Below are positions 9,378 through 17,692 of a stretch of 64,000 nt of DNA, piece after piece (position 1 is the stretch's first letter; the number at the start of each line of letters is the position of its first letter). The position numbers were made by a program, and so were the translations under genes. The stretch comes from Tolumonas auensis DSM 9187 (GTDB lineage Bacteria > Pseudomonadota > Gammaproteobacteria > Enterobacterales > Aeromonadaceae): assembly GCF_000023065.1 (NCBI RefSeq), contig NC_012691.1, positions 1,036,501-1,100,500 of the forward strand, given 5' to 3'. Under the pieces are notes generated by a model. It saw only the letters and a program-made list of their open reading frames with translations. It ran no database searches and was not told where the DNA came from.

Positions 9378-9385
9378 GAAGATCC

Positions 9386-10210
9386 TTAGAACAATGTTTC
9401 CATTTCTTCAGCCCGGTGCTGCGCGGCCTGCATGGCGGCACTTACCAACTCAGCCAGTTTACCTTCTTCAAAGGCGTTAATTGCAGCGGCAGTGGTACCA
9501 CCTTTAGAAGTAACCTGGGCACGTAATGTCGCCAGTTCAGTTTCCGGATTGGCAATTACCATCTGCGCTGCGCCCAGTGCGGTTTCCTGTACCAGTTGAC
9601 GGGCATCGTCGGCACTGAAGCCCATGCGTTGTGCTTCTTCTACCATGTATTGCATGAACAGGAAGAAGTAAGCCGGGCCGCTGCCTGAGGCTGCAGTAAC
9701 GCCATTGATTGCGGCTTCATTGTCGACCCACACAGTTTTGCCGACCGCTTGCAGCATGTCCTGTGCAAACTGACGATCAGCTGCGTTTACCGGGGCTGAT
9801 GCGAACAATCCGGTCATACCGATACCGATCAATGATGGGGTGTTTGGCATGCAACGAACGATATTCTGGTGACCATTCAGCAGACTCTGTATCCGAGCCA
9901 CGCTGACGCCGGCTGCGATAGAGATGATCAGCTTGTTGCCGAAATCACCAATCGCCGGGGCCAGCTGTGTCAGCATTTCAGCCATAAACTGTGGTTTAAC
10001 GGCCAGCACGATGACATCCGCGCCTTTCACCGCGGTAACATTATCATTGCTGCCGGTAATACCGAATTCGGCACCCAGTTGCTGCGCTTTATCGGCATCA
10101 ATATCTGTGGCGTGGATTTTGCTGCCCGGGAAACCCGCGTTGATTAAGCCACTGATCAGGCTGCGTGCCATGTTGCCGGCACCGATAAAAGCAATATTTC
10201 TCTGTTCCAT
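9386..10210 (-). CDS. proC: Pyrroline-5-carboxylate reductase ProC
   Basis: The 274-residue enzyme catalyses the last step of proline synthesis, reducing pyrroline-5-carboxylate with NAD(P)H. The Rossmann motif IGAGNMARSLISGL is at the N-terminus, and the family signature GSGPAYFF with TSKGGTTAAAI is in the C-terminal dimerisation domain. Length is standard. Five bases separate it from yggS upstream. Confidence 0.96.
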   Translation of the reverse strand: MEQRNIAFIGAGNMARSLISGLINAGFPGSKIHATDIDADKAQQLGAEFGITGSNDNVTAVKGADVIVLAVKPQFMAEMLTQLAPAIGDFGNKLIISIAAGVSVARIQSLLNGHQNIVRCMPNTPSLIGIGMTGLFASAPVNAADRQFAQDMLQAVGKTVWVDNEAAINGVTAASGSGPAYFFLFMQYMVEEAQRMGFSADDARQLVQETALGAAQMVIANPETELATLRAQVTSKGGTTAAAINAFEEGKLAELVSAAMQAAQHRAEEMETLF

Positions 10211-10215
10211 GATTC

Positions 10216-10917
10216 CTACTTATATTCTCTGCTTCCGAAGATTGCGGTTCCGATTCTTACCATGGTAGAGCCGCTGCTGATAGCGACTGACATATCATCG
10301 GTCATGCCCATAGATAATGTATCTACGGAAGGATATTGGTTTTTCAGACGGTTAAACAACTCTTGCATGTGCAGAAAATTATCACGAACGACGTCCAAGT
10401 CATCGGTATTTTCTGCAATTGTCATCAATCCGCGTAATTTTAAGTGGGGAAATTCGCTGATTATGCCAGCCAGGCCAAAAACTTCATCAGCAGTAATACC
10501 CGATTTGGTCCGTTCTCCGCTAATATTAACCTGAATACAAACGTTCAGTGCCGGAAGATTGGCTGGTCGTTGTTCATTGAGTCGTTGAGCTGTTTTTTCA
10601 CGATCGATGCTGTGCACCCAATCAAAGTGCTCAGCCACCAGCTTGGTTTTATTGGATTGTAACGGGCCGATGAAATGCCATTCGATACCGGCATAATCGG
10701 ATGAATTATTTAACTGTTGAATTTTAGTGATCGCTTCCTGCACATAAGATTCACCAAACAGCCGTTGTCCGGCCTGATACGCTTCCTGTATCGCTTCTAC
10801 CGGTTTGGTTTTACTAACTGCCAGAAGCTTTATTTCATTCGGAGAGCGGCCAGCCTGACGGGCGTGAGAGGTGATCTGTTCTTTTATGGCAAGTAAGCGT
10901 GATTCGATATCATTCAT
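10216..10917 (-). CDS. yggS: YggS/PLPHP pyridoxal-phosphate homeostasis protein
   Basis: This 233-residue TIM-barrel fold-type III PLP protein binds PLP on the Lys in LLAVSKTKP (31-39). Blocks WHFIGPLQSNK, VNISGERTKSG and LSMGMTDD are typical. It buffers intracellular PLP and affects amino-acid metabolism; no enzymatic activity is established. It is the first gene of the yggS-hemW run and is divergent from pilT with only 33 bases between start codons, the same arrangement as in many gammaproteobacteria. Confidence 0.95.
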   Translation of the reverse strand: MNDIESRLLAIKEQITSHARQAGRSPNEIKLLAVSKTKPVEAIQEAYQAGQRLFGESYVQEAITKIQQLNNSSDYAGIEWHFIGPLQSNKTKLVAEHFDWVHSIDREKTAQRLNEQRPANLPALNVCIQVNISGERTKSGITADEVFGLAGIISEFPHLKLRGLMTIAENTDDLDVVRDNFLHMQELFNRLKNQYPSVDTLSMGMTDDMSVAISSGSTMVRIGTAIFGSREYK

Positions 10918-10950
10918 TGTTTCAGTTTTTGTTGGGAGTGGGATTAATAA

Positions 10951-11988
10951 ATGGATATAACCGAATTATTGGCCTTTGGTGTTAAACATAATGCATCAGA
11001 CTTGCATCTGTCTGCCGGGTTGCCACCTATGATTCGTGTTGATGGCGATGTCCGGCGTATCAATGTACCGGCGTTAGAACATCGGCAGGTGCACAGTCTG
11101 GTATATGACATCATGAACGACCATCAGCGTAAGGTATTTGAAGAGGATTTGGAAGTCGACTTCTCGTTTGAGATACCGAATCTGGCTCGTTTCCGTGTGA
11201 ATGCATTTAACCAGAGCCGGGGTGTGGCCGCTGCGTTCCGTACCATTCCGAGTAAGGTGCTGACGCTTGATGAACTGGGCGCTCCGCCGATATTCAGAGA
11301 TATTGCTGAAAATCCAAGAGGGTTGGTTCTGGTTACCGGCCCGACAGGTTCTGGTAAATCCACCACGCTGGCAGCGATGATCGATTACATTAACGATCAC
11401 TATAATCACCATATTATTACCATCGAAGATCCTATCGAATTCGTCCATCAGAGCAAGCAGTGTCTGGTTAACCAGCGTGAAGTGTTCCGTGATACCAAGA
11501 GCTTTAATGCGGCACTGCGTTCAGCGTTGCGTGAAGATCCGGATATCATTCTGGTCGGTGAAATGCGAGATCTGGAAACCATTCGTCTGGCACTGACTGC
11601 CGCGGAAACCGGTCACCTGGTGTTTGGTACTCTGCATACCACCTCTGCGGCAAAAACCATCGACCGTATTATCGACGTCTTCCCCGGCGAAGAAAAAGCG
11701 ATGGTCCGTTCTATGTTGTCAGAATCCATGCGAGCCGTTATTTCCCAGACGCTGATGAAGAAAAACGGCGGCGGCCGTCTTGCTGCGCATGAGATCATGA
11801 TCGGTATTCCGGCAATCCGGAACCTTATCCGTGAAGATAAAGTGGCTCAAATGTACTCAGTTATTCAGACCGGAATGGTGCATGGTATGCAAACCATGGA
11901 CTATTGTTTAAAGAATCTGGTTTCGCGTGGTTTGATTTCTGTTCAGGACGCTAAAGCGAAGGCTGTTGATCCTAACTCCATACTGTAA
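10951..11988 (+). CDS. pilT: Type IV pilus retraction ATPase PilT
   Basis: The 345-residue hexameric ATPase drives pilus retraction and twitching. An N-terminal PAS-like domain is followed by the ATPase core: Walker A GPTGSGKS (130-137), the Asp box, Walker B-region ILVGEMRD and the His box TGHLVFGTLHTT. The C-terminal AIRNLIREDK block is the known retraction motif region. It is followed by pilU with a 10-base spacing, so both are likely co-expressed. Confidence 0.97.
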   Translation: MDITELLAFGVKHNASDLHLSAGLPPMIRVDGDVRRINVPALEHRQVHSLVYDIMNDHQRKVFEEDLEVDFSFEIPNLARFRVNAFNQSRGVAAAFRTIPSKVLTLDELGAPPIFRDIAENPRGLVLVTGPTGSGKSTTLAAMIDYINDHYNHHIITIEDPIEFVHQSKQCLVNQREVFRDTKSFNAALRSALREDPDIILVGEMRDLETIRLALTAAETGHLVFGTLHTTSAAKTIDRIIDVFPGEEKAMVRSMLSESMRAVISQTLMKKNGGGRLAAHEIMIGIPAIRNLIREDKVAQMYSVIQTGMVHGMQTMDYCLKNLVSRGLISVQDAKAKAVDPNSIL

Positions 11989-11998
11989 GGATGATGTT

Positions 11999-13105
11999 AT
12001 GGAACTGGCTAATTTATTGCGCATTTTGGTTGATGAAAAAGGGTCGGATTTATTTATTTCTGTCGGTATCCAGCCTTCACTTAAAGTGAACGGTAAGATC
12101 CGTCGTCTGGGCGATCAATTGCTGGAGGAAGATGAAGTTCTTAATCTGGTTCGCCAGACGATGACGGATGAGCGTTTTCGTTCATATGTGGAAAACAGAG
12201 AAGCGAACTTTGCGATCAATTGTCCCGGATTAGGCCGGTTCCGTGTCAGTGCTTTCTGGCAGCAGGATTGCCCGGGGTGCTCTATCCGGCGTATCGAGAC
12301 GGTGATCCCAACCTGTGATGAGCTGTTTTTGCCAATGTCGGTTAAAGAACTGGCAATGGCAAAGCGCGGGTTGATCCTGTTTGTTGGTGCGACCGGTGCG
12401 GGTAAATCGACGACGCAGGCGGCAATGATTGGTTACCGTAACAGTCATGCGAACGACCATATTCTGACGATTGAAGACCCGGTCGAATTCGTGCATAAGC
12501 ATGATCGCAGTCTGATCACGCAGCGTGAAGTCGGCTCGGATACGCTCTCGTTTGATGAAGGTCTGAAAAGTGCGTTACGCCAGGCTCCGGACGTTATTCT
12601 GATCGGTGAAATTCGTTCTGAAGAGACCATGGAATTTGCCTTATCGTTTGCGGAAACCGGTCATCTTTGCATGGCTACACTGCATGCGAATAATGCAAAC
12701 CAGGCTATAGAACGTATTCTTCACTTGGTGCCGGCAGAAAAGCATCGTCTGCTGATGTACGATCTGGCATTCAACTTAAAAGCTATTGTGGCGCAGCAAC
12801 TGGTGCCGACGATCGATGGTAAAAGCCGGCGGGCTGCATTTGAGATTATGCTTAATTCACCGCTGATCAGTGACATTATGCGTAAAGGTGAAGTGCATCG
12901 TCTGAAAGAGACAATGTCCCGTTCCCGCGAACTGGGCATGTCTACGTTTGATCAATCTTTGTTTGAGTTGTATCAGCAAGGTGCGATTGGCTTTGATGAA
13001 GCGCTGGCGTTTGCAGATTCAAGCAATGAAGTCCGCGTCATGATCAAGATGGCTGCTGGTGGTAATTTTGACTCTGGCATGCTGGATAACGTGACCGTCG
13101 CATAA
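11999..13105 (+). CDS. pilU: PilT-like ATPase PilU
   Basis: This 368-residue PilT paralogue assists PilT-dependent retraction of type IV pili. The ATG at 11999 has an AAGGA site nine bases upstream and is preferred over an upstream in-frame start inside pilT. Walker A GATGAGKS, the Walker B region ILIGEIRSEETME and the His-box region TGHLCMATLHANN are intact. It is followed by a strong terminator, which closes the pilTU operon. Confidence 0.95.
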   Translation: MELANLLRILVDEKGSDLFISVGIQPSLKVNGKIRRLGDQLLEEDEVLNLVRQTMTDERFRSYVENREANFAINCPGLGRFRVSAFWQQDCPGCSIRRIETVIPTCDELFLPMSVKELAMAKRGLILFVGATGAGKSTTQAAMIGYRNSHANDHILTIEDPVEFVHKHDRSLITQREVGSDTLSFDEGLKSALRQAPDVILIGEIRSEETMEFALSFAETGHLCMATLHANNANQAIERILHLVPAEKHRLLMYDLAFNLKAIVAQQLVPTIDGKSRRAAFEIMLNSPLISDIMRKGEVHRLKETMSRSRELGMSTFDQSLFELYQQGAIGFDEALAFADSSNEVRVMIKMAAGGNFDSGMLDNVTVA

Positions 13106-13118
13106 GCAGCAATAACAG

Positions 13119-13167
13119 GGATGAAGTGGTAACATGTTGATAACAAGTTACTGCTTCATCCTTTTTT
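13119..13167 (+). terminator. Terminator of pilTU
   Basis: Fifteen-base arms (13119-13133 and 13147-13161) pair fully if two G-U pairs are allowed, followed by six T. It lies 13 bases after the pilU stop and just before yaaA. Confidence 0.9.
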
Positions 13168-13179
13168 ATTGAGGTGTAT

Positions 13180-13962
13180 ATGCTGGCTGTGCTGTCTCCT
13201 GCCAAATCTCTGGATTATGAATCTCCGCTCACTACTTCCCGTTTTTCTGAACCGGCACTGATGCATGAATCTGCATTACTGATTGAACAACTACGTCAGT
13301 TTGCACCGGCTGATATTGCTTCTCTGATGCATCTGAGTGACAAGCTGGCCGGACTGAATGTGGCGCGTTATGCTCAGTGGGAGCCGGTTGCAACACCGCA
13401 GAATGCCCGTCCTGCCGTGCTGGCATTTAATGGCGATGTTTATTCCGGTCTGGCTGCACAGGATTTTGATGATGCCGATCTGGATGTGGCGCAGCAGCAT
13501 ATCCGCATTCTCTCCGGGCTGTATGGTCTGTTACGTCCGCTGGATTTATTGCAACCGTACCGGCTGGAAATGGGCACTAAGCTCGGTAATCCGCGGGGAA
13601 AGGATCTGTATGCTTTCTGGGGCGATATTATTACCGGACATCTGAATCAGGCACTGACAGAGCAGGGGGATAATGTGCTGCTGAATCTGGCATCGGATGA
13701 ATATTTCAAGTCGGTGAATGTCAAACGGCTGGCGGGGCGGGTGATCACACCGGTATTTCAGGACGAGAAAAACGGTAAATATAAAATCATCAGCTTTTAC
13801 GCGAAAAAGGCACGCGGGCTGATGGCGCGGTATTTAGTAAAAGAACGCATCAGTAAGCCTGAGCAATTGCTGGATTTTACCGTGGCCGGTTACGGGTATT
13901 GCCCTGAGTTATCGACGGAAAACAAGTTGGTGTTTCGTCGTCCGGAAGATCTGTCGCAGTAA
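13180..13962 (+). CDS. yaaA: Peroxide stress protein YaaA
   Basis: This ~260-residue protein (DUF328/YaaA) limits intracellular iron and DNA damage during peroxide stress. The ATG at 13180 gives the usual N-terminus [13 protein letters not shown] and has GAGGT upstream; a GTG two codons earlier is less likely. Conserved blocks include [30 protein letters not shown] and YRLEMGTKL. It is a single-gene unit between the pilTU terminator and convergent srmB. Confidence 0.94.
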   Translation: MLAVLSPAKSLDYESPLTTSRFSEPALMHESALLIEQLRQFAPADIASLMHLSDKLAGLNVARYAQWEPVATPQNARPAVLAFNGDVYSGLAAQDFDDADLDVAQQHIRILSGLYGLLRPLDLLQPYRLEMGTKLGNPRGKDLYAFWGDIITGHLNQALTEQGDNVLLNLASDEYFKSVNVKRLAGRVITPVFQDEKNGKYKIISFYAKKARGLMARYLVKERISKPEQLLDFTVAGYGYCPELSTENKLVFRRPEDLSQ

Positions 13963-13985
13963 CAGAAGAACAAAGTAGCAGAAGA

Positions 13986-14012
13986 ATAAACCCGCCTGCG
14001 GGAACAGGCGGG
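13986..14012 (-). terminator. Terminator of srmB
   Basis: A perfect eight-base GC-rich stem (CCCGCCTG / CAGGCGGG, 13991-13998 and 14005-14012) is followed on the minus strand by TTTATT. It lies just past the srmB stop. Confidence 0.75.
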
Positions 14013-14024
14013 ATGGTGAGGCTG

Positions 14025-15341
14025 TTATTTAGACTCTGGTTTTTCAGCCGCTTTAGCTGCTTTTTCGGCGTGTTTTTTCGCCCAGTCTGGTTTGCCTTTG
14101 TTTTTGCTGACGCGATGACGGATTTTTTCTTTCGGTTTTTTCTCGTCTTTTTTCTCGTCTTCTTTTTTCTCTTTGCGCTTACCGGCGGGTTTGCTGATTT
14201 TGTGCTGCGGACGCATGCTGTCTACCACACGACGCATCATTTTTTCTTCAGCGTAACGCTCAACGCGTTCCATCATGCCAACGTCATGCGCTTCGATCAG
14301 GTTGATTGCACAACCTTTTTTGCCGGCACGACCGGTACGGCCGATACGGTGAATATAGGTGTCAGCAGAACGCGGCATGTCGTAGTTAAACACATGACTC
14401 ACGTCCGGTAAGTCGATACCACGCGAAGCGACATCGGTTGCCACCAGAATTTTCACCCGGTCGGAACGGAAACGGTTCAGTGCTTCAATACGCTTTTCCT
14501 GTTCCATTTCACCGCGCAGCCAGGCGCAATCGATACCATTGGCCTGCAACTGACTGACCAGTTCTGCCAGGCGCTCACGGGTTTTAACAAAGATGATGCT
14601 GCGTGTTACGTCTTCCTGCTGCAGCAGGTATTTCAGCAGATTGAATTTATGCTCTGCAGTGTCAGCAAAATAAACCAGCTGCTGAATTTTCTTGCGTTCA
14701 CTGCGTGGTGGTTCGGCATACAGCTCTGCCGGATCTTTCAGCAGGTCTTCGGCAAATTTCTTCAGACCCGCGCCTTCCAGCGTCGCGGAGAACAGCATGG
14801 TCTGTTTGCGCCAGCGGGCTTCAGCAGCGATACGATCAACATCACCGATAAAGCCCATATCCAGCATGCGGTCAGCTTCATCAAGCACCAGAATTTCAAT
14901 ATCACGGCTGTCGAAGCGTTCATCTTCAATGTATTGCATCAGACGACCGGGGGTCGCGATGATGATATCGACAGTTTTTTCTAATGCAGGAAGTTGTTTC
15001 TCTTCCGCAACACCACCGATGATGCTGGCAACTTTCATATGTGTGTAGGCAGCCAGTGCTTCGGCCTGTTCGGTGATTTGCAGAGCCAGCTCACGGGTTG
15101 GCGTTAAGATCAATGCACGGGCCGGGCCGGGACGGCGGCGCGGGAAATCGATCATGTGCTGCATAATAGGCAACAGGAATGCGGCTGTTTTACCGGTACC
15201 GGTCGGTGCGGAAGCCATCACATCGCGTCCTTCCATCGCCACCGGGATCACTTGTGATTGAATGGTGGTTGGGCGTTTGAAACCCAGTTCTTCCACGGCT
15301 TGCAGCAGAACGGGATCCAATTCTAAGGATTCAAAAGACAT
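14025..15341 (-). CDS. srmB: DEAD-box RNA helicase SrmB
   Basis: This 438-residue ATP-dependent RNA helicase is most like SrmB, which acts in early 50S ribosome assembly. It shows the Q motif (RPTTIQSQ), motif I APTGTGKT (45-52), PTRELA, DEAD in VLDEADRMLD, SAT, and the HRIGRTGRAG motif VI. The C-terminal ~70 residues are a Lys/Glu/Ala-rich basic tail typical of SrmB. Its divergent position next to trmN matches the E. coli srmB-yfiC pair and supports SrmB over other DEAD-box paralogues. Confidence 0.92.
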   Translation of the reverse strand: MSFESLELDPVLLQAVEELGFKRPTTIQSQVIPVAMEGRDVMASAPTGTGKTAAFLLPIMQHMIDFPRRRPGPARALILTPTRELALQITEQAEALAAYTHMKVASIIGGVAEEKQLPALEKTVDIIIATPGRLMQYIEDERFDSRDIEILVLDEADRMLDMGFIGDVDRIAAEARWRKQTMLFSATLEGAGLKKFAEDLLKDPAELYAEPPRSERKKIQQLVYFADTAEHKFNLLKYLLQQEDVTRSIIFVKTRERLAELVSQLQANGIDCAWLRGEMEQEKRIEALNRFRSDRVKILVATDVASRGIDLPDVSHVFNYDMPRSADTYIHRIGRTGRAGKKGCAINLIEAHDVGMMERVERYAEEKMMRRVVDSMRPQHKISKPAGKRKEKKEDEKKDEKKPKEKIRHRVSKNKGKPDWAKKHAEKAAKAAEKPESK

Positions 15342-15446
15342 AAACGACTTCCTGACTTACAAATGAGGGCGCACATTATAGGCAAGTATGGCGTAAAATT
15401 CGCAGCTATTTTAGTGTTACTCAAAATTCAGAAGACGAAACATTGT

Positions 15447-16160
15447 ATGGGTGGTCATAGTTTTACTTTTAAACAATTTCATATTGACCAGGATCGCTGT
15501 GCGATGAAGGTCGGTACCGACAGTATTGTTCTGGGCAGCTGGACGCCGGTCAGAGGGGCAAAACGCATTCTGGATATTGGTACCGGCACCGGTATTCTGG
15601 CGCTGATGCTGGCGCAGCGCACCGCACAACAGGTGCAGATCGATGCGGTGGAGCTGGATAAGGACGCGGTGAAACAGGCGGAGGAAAATATAAATGCTTC
15701 GCCATGGCGGGAACGTATTCGTGTTATCCGGCACGATATCCGTACTTTTCAGGCGCCCCATTACGATCTGATCATCAGTAATCCGCCTTATTTTGTTCAC
15801 GGACAAACACTGCCTGATGCTGCCCGCCAGCTTGCGCGGCACACCGGGGAGCTGGATCAGACGGCCTTACTGGAAAGTGCAGCGCGATTACTGACGCCAT
15901 TCGGTAAGCTGGCGCTGGTGCTACCGGTAGAAGAGGGTGAACAATTGGTTGCATTGGCAACAGCGGGTGGCTGGTATTTACAACGCCGTTGCCGGGTTGA
16001 GACCAAACGGGGTAAAGCGCCAAATCTGGTGCTGTTATTGCTGAGTCGCAAACCGGCAGAAACAGAAGAGGAGCAACTTTGCCTGCGTGAGACAGACAAC
16101 CGTTACTCCCCGGAATTCATCGCACTGGCCGATGAGTTTTATCTGCGGATGTCAGCCTAG
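15447..16160 (+). CDS. trmN: tRNA1(Val) (adenine-37-N6)-methyltransferase TrmN (YfiC)
   Basis: This is a class I SAM methyltransferase of about 237 residues from the ATG at 15447. The frame stays open upstream to 15363, but homologues begin close to the FTFKQF-x-CAMKVGTDS block, which lies directly after this ATG. The SAM motif LDIGTGTGILALMLAQR and the catalytic NPPYF motif (base N6-methylation) are present. It modifies A37 of the valine tRNA with anticodon cmo5UAC. Divergent from srmB as in E. coli. No strong ribosome site was seen, so the start is less sure than the identity. Confidence 0.9.
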   Translation: MGGHSFTFKQFHIDQDRCAMKVGTDSIVLGSWTPVRGAKRILDIGTGTGILALMLAQRTAQQVQIDAVELDKDAVKQAEENINASPWRERIRVIRHDIRTFQAPHYDLIISNPPYFVHGQTLPDAARQLARHTGELDQTALLESAARLLTPFGKLALVLPVEEGEQLVALATAGGWYLQRRCRVETKRGKAPNLVLLLLSRKPAETEEEQLCLRETDNRYSPEFIALADEFYLRMSA

Positions 16161-16167
16161 TTCTTGC

Positions 16168-16686
16168 TCAGCATAGCTGGGCAATCTCCTCCAGTACTTG
16201 CGGCAGCCATTTTTGCAGCCGCTCATCGGTCTGCTCATATTGGGTGACTTCATCCAGTGCCAGCCCACAAAAATAGCTGCCATCAGCGACCAGGGCTTTG
16301 GATGCGTCGAATTCATAGCCTTCATTTGGCCAGTAACCAACGATCTGACAACCTTTGGCCAGCAGTTTGTCATGCAATAATCCCATTGCATCCAGAAACC
16401 ACTCGCCATAGGCTCCCTGATCGCCCAGCCCGAATAGCGCGACGATTTTACCGTTCAGATCAACCTGATCGATAACATCCCAGTTATTGGCCCAGTCTGT
16501 CTGAAGTTCACCGAAATCCCAGGTAGGAATACCGAGCAGCAGGATGGGGTAATCCGCCATTTTGCTGACCGGGGTATCCGCCAGATTATGGAGAGTAATT
16601 AAATCGGCACCCAGAATAGACTGGATTTTTTCTGCGACCATTTCGGTATAACAGGTGCTGGAGCCGTAAAACAGACCAATTTGCAT
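16168..16686 (-). CDS. fldB: Flavodoxin FldB
   Basis: This 172-residue flavodoxin is a cytosolic FMN electron carrier. The phosphate-binding loop GSSTCYTEM lies at residues 8-16 with the typical IGLFYGSST start. Blocks [13 protein letters not shown] and [14 protein letters not shown] form the FMN isoalloxazine pocket. Genomic position beside xerD, as in enterobacteria, supports FldB rather than FldA. Its stop nearly meets that of the convergent trmN. Confidence 0.93.
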   Translation of the reverse strand: MQIGLFYGSSTCYTEMVAEKIQSILGADLITLHNLADTPVSKMADYPILLLGIPTWDFGELQTDWANNWDVIDQVDLNGKIVALFGLGDQGAYGEWFLDAMGLLHDKLLAKGCQIVGYWPNEGYEFDASKALVADGSYFCGLALDEVTQYEQTDERLQKWLPQVLEEIAQLC

Positions 16687-16764
16687 AATGATTTCCGGAC
16701 AACAAAACTGATTCCATGTTACAAAAGCACGGAGCGGATCGCCAATAAAGGTAACAAATTAATA

Positions 16765-17658
16765 ATGAAACAAGATAACCCGCTGATAGAACAATTTCTG
16801 GATATGCTCTGGCTGGATCGCGGACTCTCGGATAATACCATTTCTTCTTACCGCACCGATCTGTATAAGCTGAATGACTGGCTGGATAGCAAAGCGTCCT
16901 CTTATCTGACTCTGGATACTTTGCTGCTGCACGCCTATCTGGCCTGGCGTATCGATCAGGGTTTTAAAGCCACGTCAACCGCCCGTCTACTCAGTGCGTT
17001 GCGCCGCTTCTATCAATTTCTGATCCGTGAACAGCTCCGGGCTGATGATCCGACGGTTGCGCTGGATAGTCCGAAATTACCGCTGCGTTTGCCGAAAGAC
17101 ATCAGTGAAGAGCAGGTGGAAGCATTACTGGCTGAGCCGGATGTGCAGGATCCTATCGAACTGCGTGATAAAGCCATGCTGGAGCTTTTATATGCCACCG
17201 GTCTGCGTGTCTCAGAGCTTGTCGGTTTGCAGATGCATCAGCTGGCATCGAATATGGCGTATGTGCGGGTAACCGGGAAAGGCAATAAAGACCGTCTGGT
17301 ACCGACCGGCGAAGAGGCTCAATACTGGATACAGCGTTTCATGCGGGAAGGGCGGATGACGTTACTGCATGAACAGGCGTCGGATGTGTTATTTCCATCC
17401 AACCGTTCACAGCAGATGACGCGGCAGACGTTCTGGCATCGTATTAAGTTGTATGCCGTACGAGCCAACATTACCTCTGATCTGTCACCACATACCCTCA
17501 GGCATGCTTTTGCCACACATTTACTGAATCATGGCGCGGACTTACGTGTCGTGCAGATGTTGCTCGGGCACTCAGATTTATCGACCACACAGATTTATAC
17601 TCATGTCGCTCAGGCGCGTTTGCAGGAGTTGCATCAGGAACATCATCCGCGCGCATAG
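16765..17658 (+). CDS. xerD: Site-specific tyrosine recombinase XerD
   Basis: This 297-residue recombinase resolves chromosome dimers at dif with XerC. All catalytic residues are visible: Arg148 (ATGLRVSEL), Lys172 (TGKGNKDR), His243 and Arg246 (SPHTLRHAFATH), His269 (LLGHSDLS) and Tyr278 (TTQIYTH). The ATG at 16765 gives the family N-terminus MKQDNPLIEQFL; the upstream in-frame extension to 16681 overlaps fldB and is not likely coding. It is a core-genome XerD, not an integrase of a mobile element. Confidence 0.96.
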   Translation: MKQDNPLIEQFLDMLWLDRGLSDNTISSYRTDLYKLNDWLDSKASSYLTLDTLLLHAYLAWRIDQGFKATSTARLLSALRRFYQFLIREQLRADDPTVALDSPKLPLRLPKDISEEQVEALLAEPDVQDPIELRDKAMLELLYATGLRVSELVGLQMHQLASNMAYVRVTGKGNKDRLVPTGEEAQYWIQRFMREGRMTLLHEQASDVLFPSNRSQQMTRQTFWHRIKLYAVRANITSDLSPHTLRHAFATHLLNHGADLRVVQMLLGHSDLSTTQIYTHVAQARLQELHQEHHPRA

Positions 17659-17692
17659 TGCCGGATAGCAGAATTCGTTACGGGAGTGATTT

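Noticed and set aside
16681..16764. Upstream extension of xerD
   Set aside because: Overlaps the fldB start and lies outside XerD homology; the ATG at 16765 aligns catalytic numbering with E. coli XerD.
16765..17658. Tyrosine recombinase as sign of an integrated element
   Set aside because: Full-length match and synteny identify housekeeping XerD; no attachment repeats or phage genes nearby.
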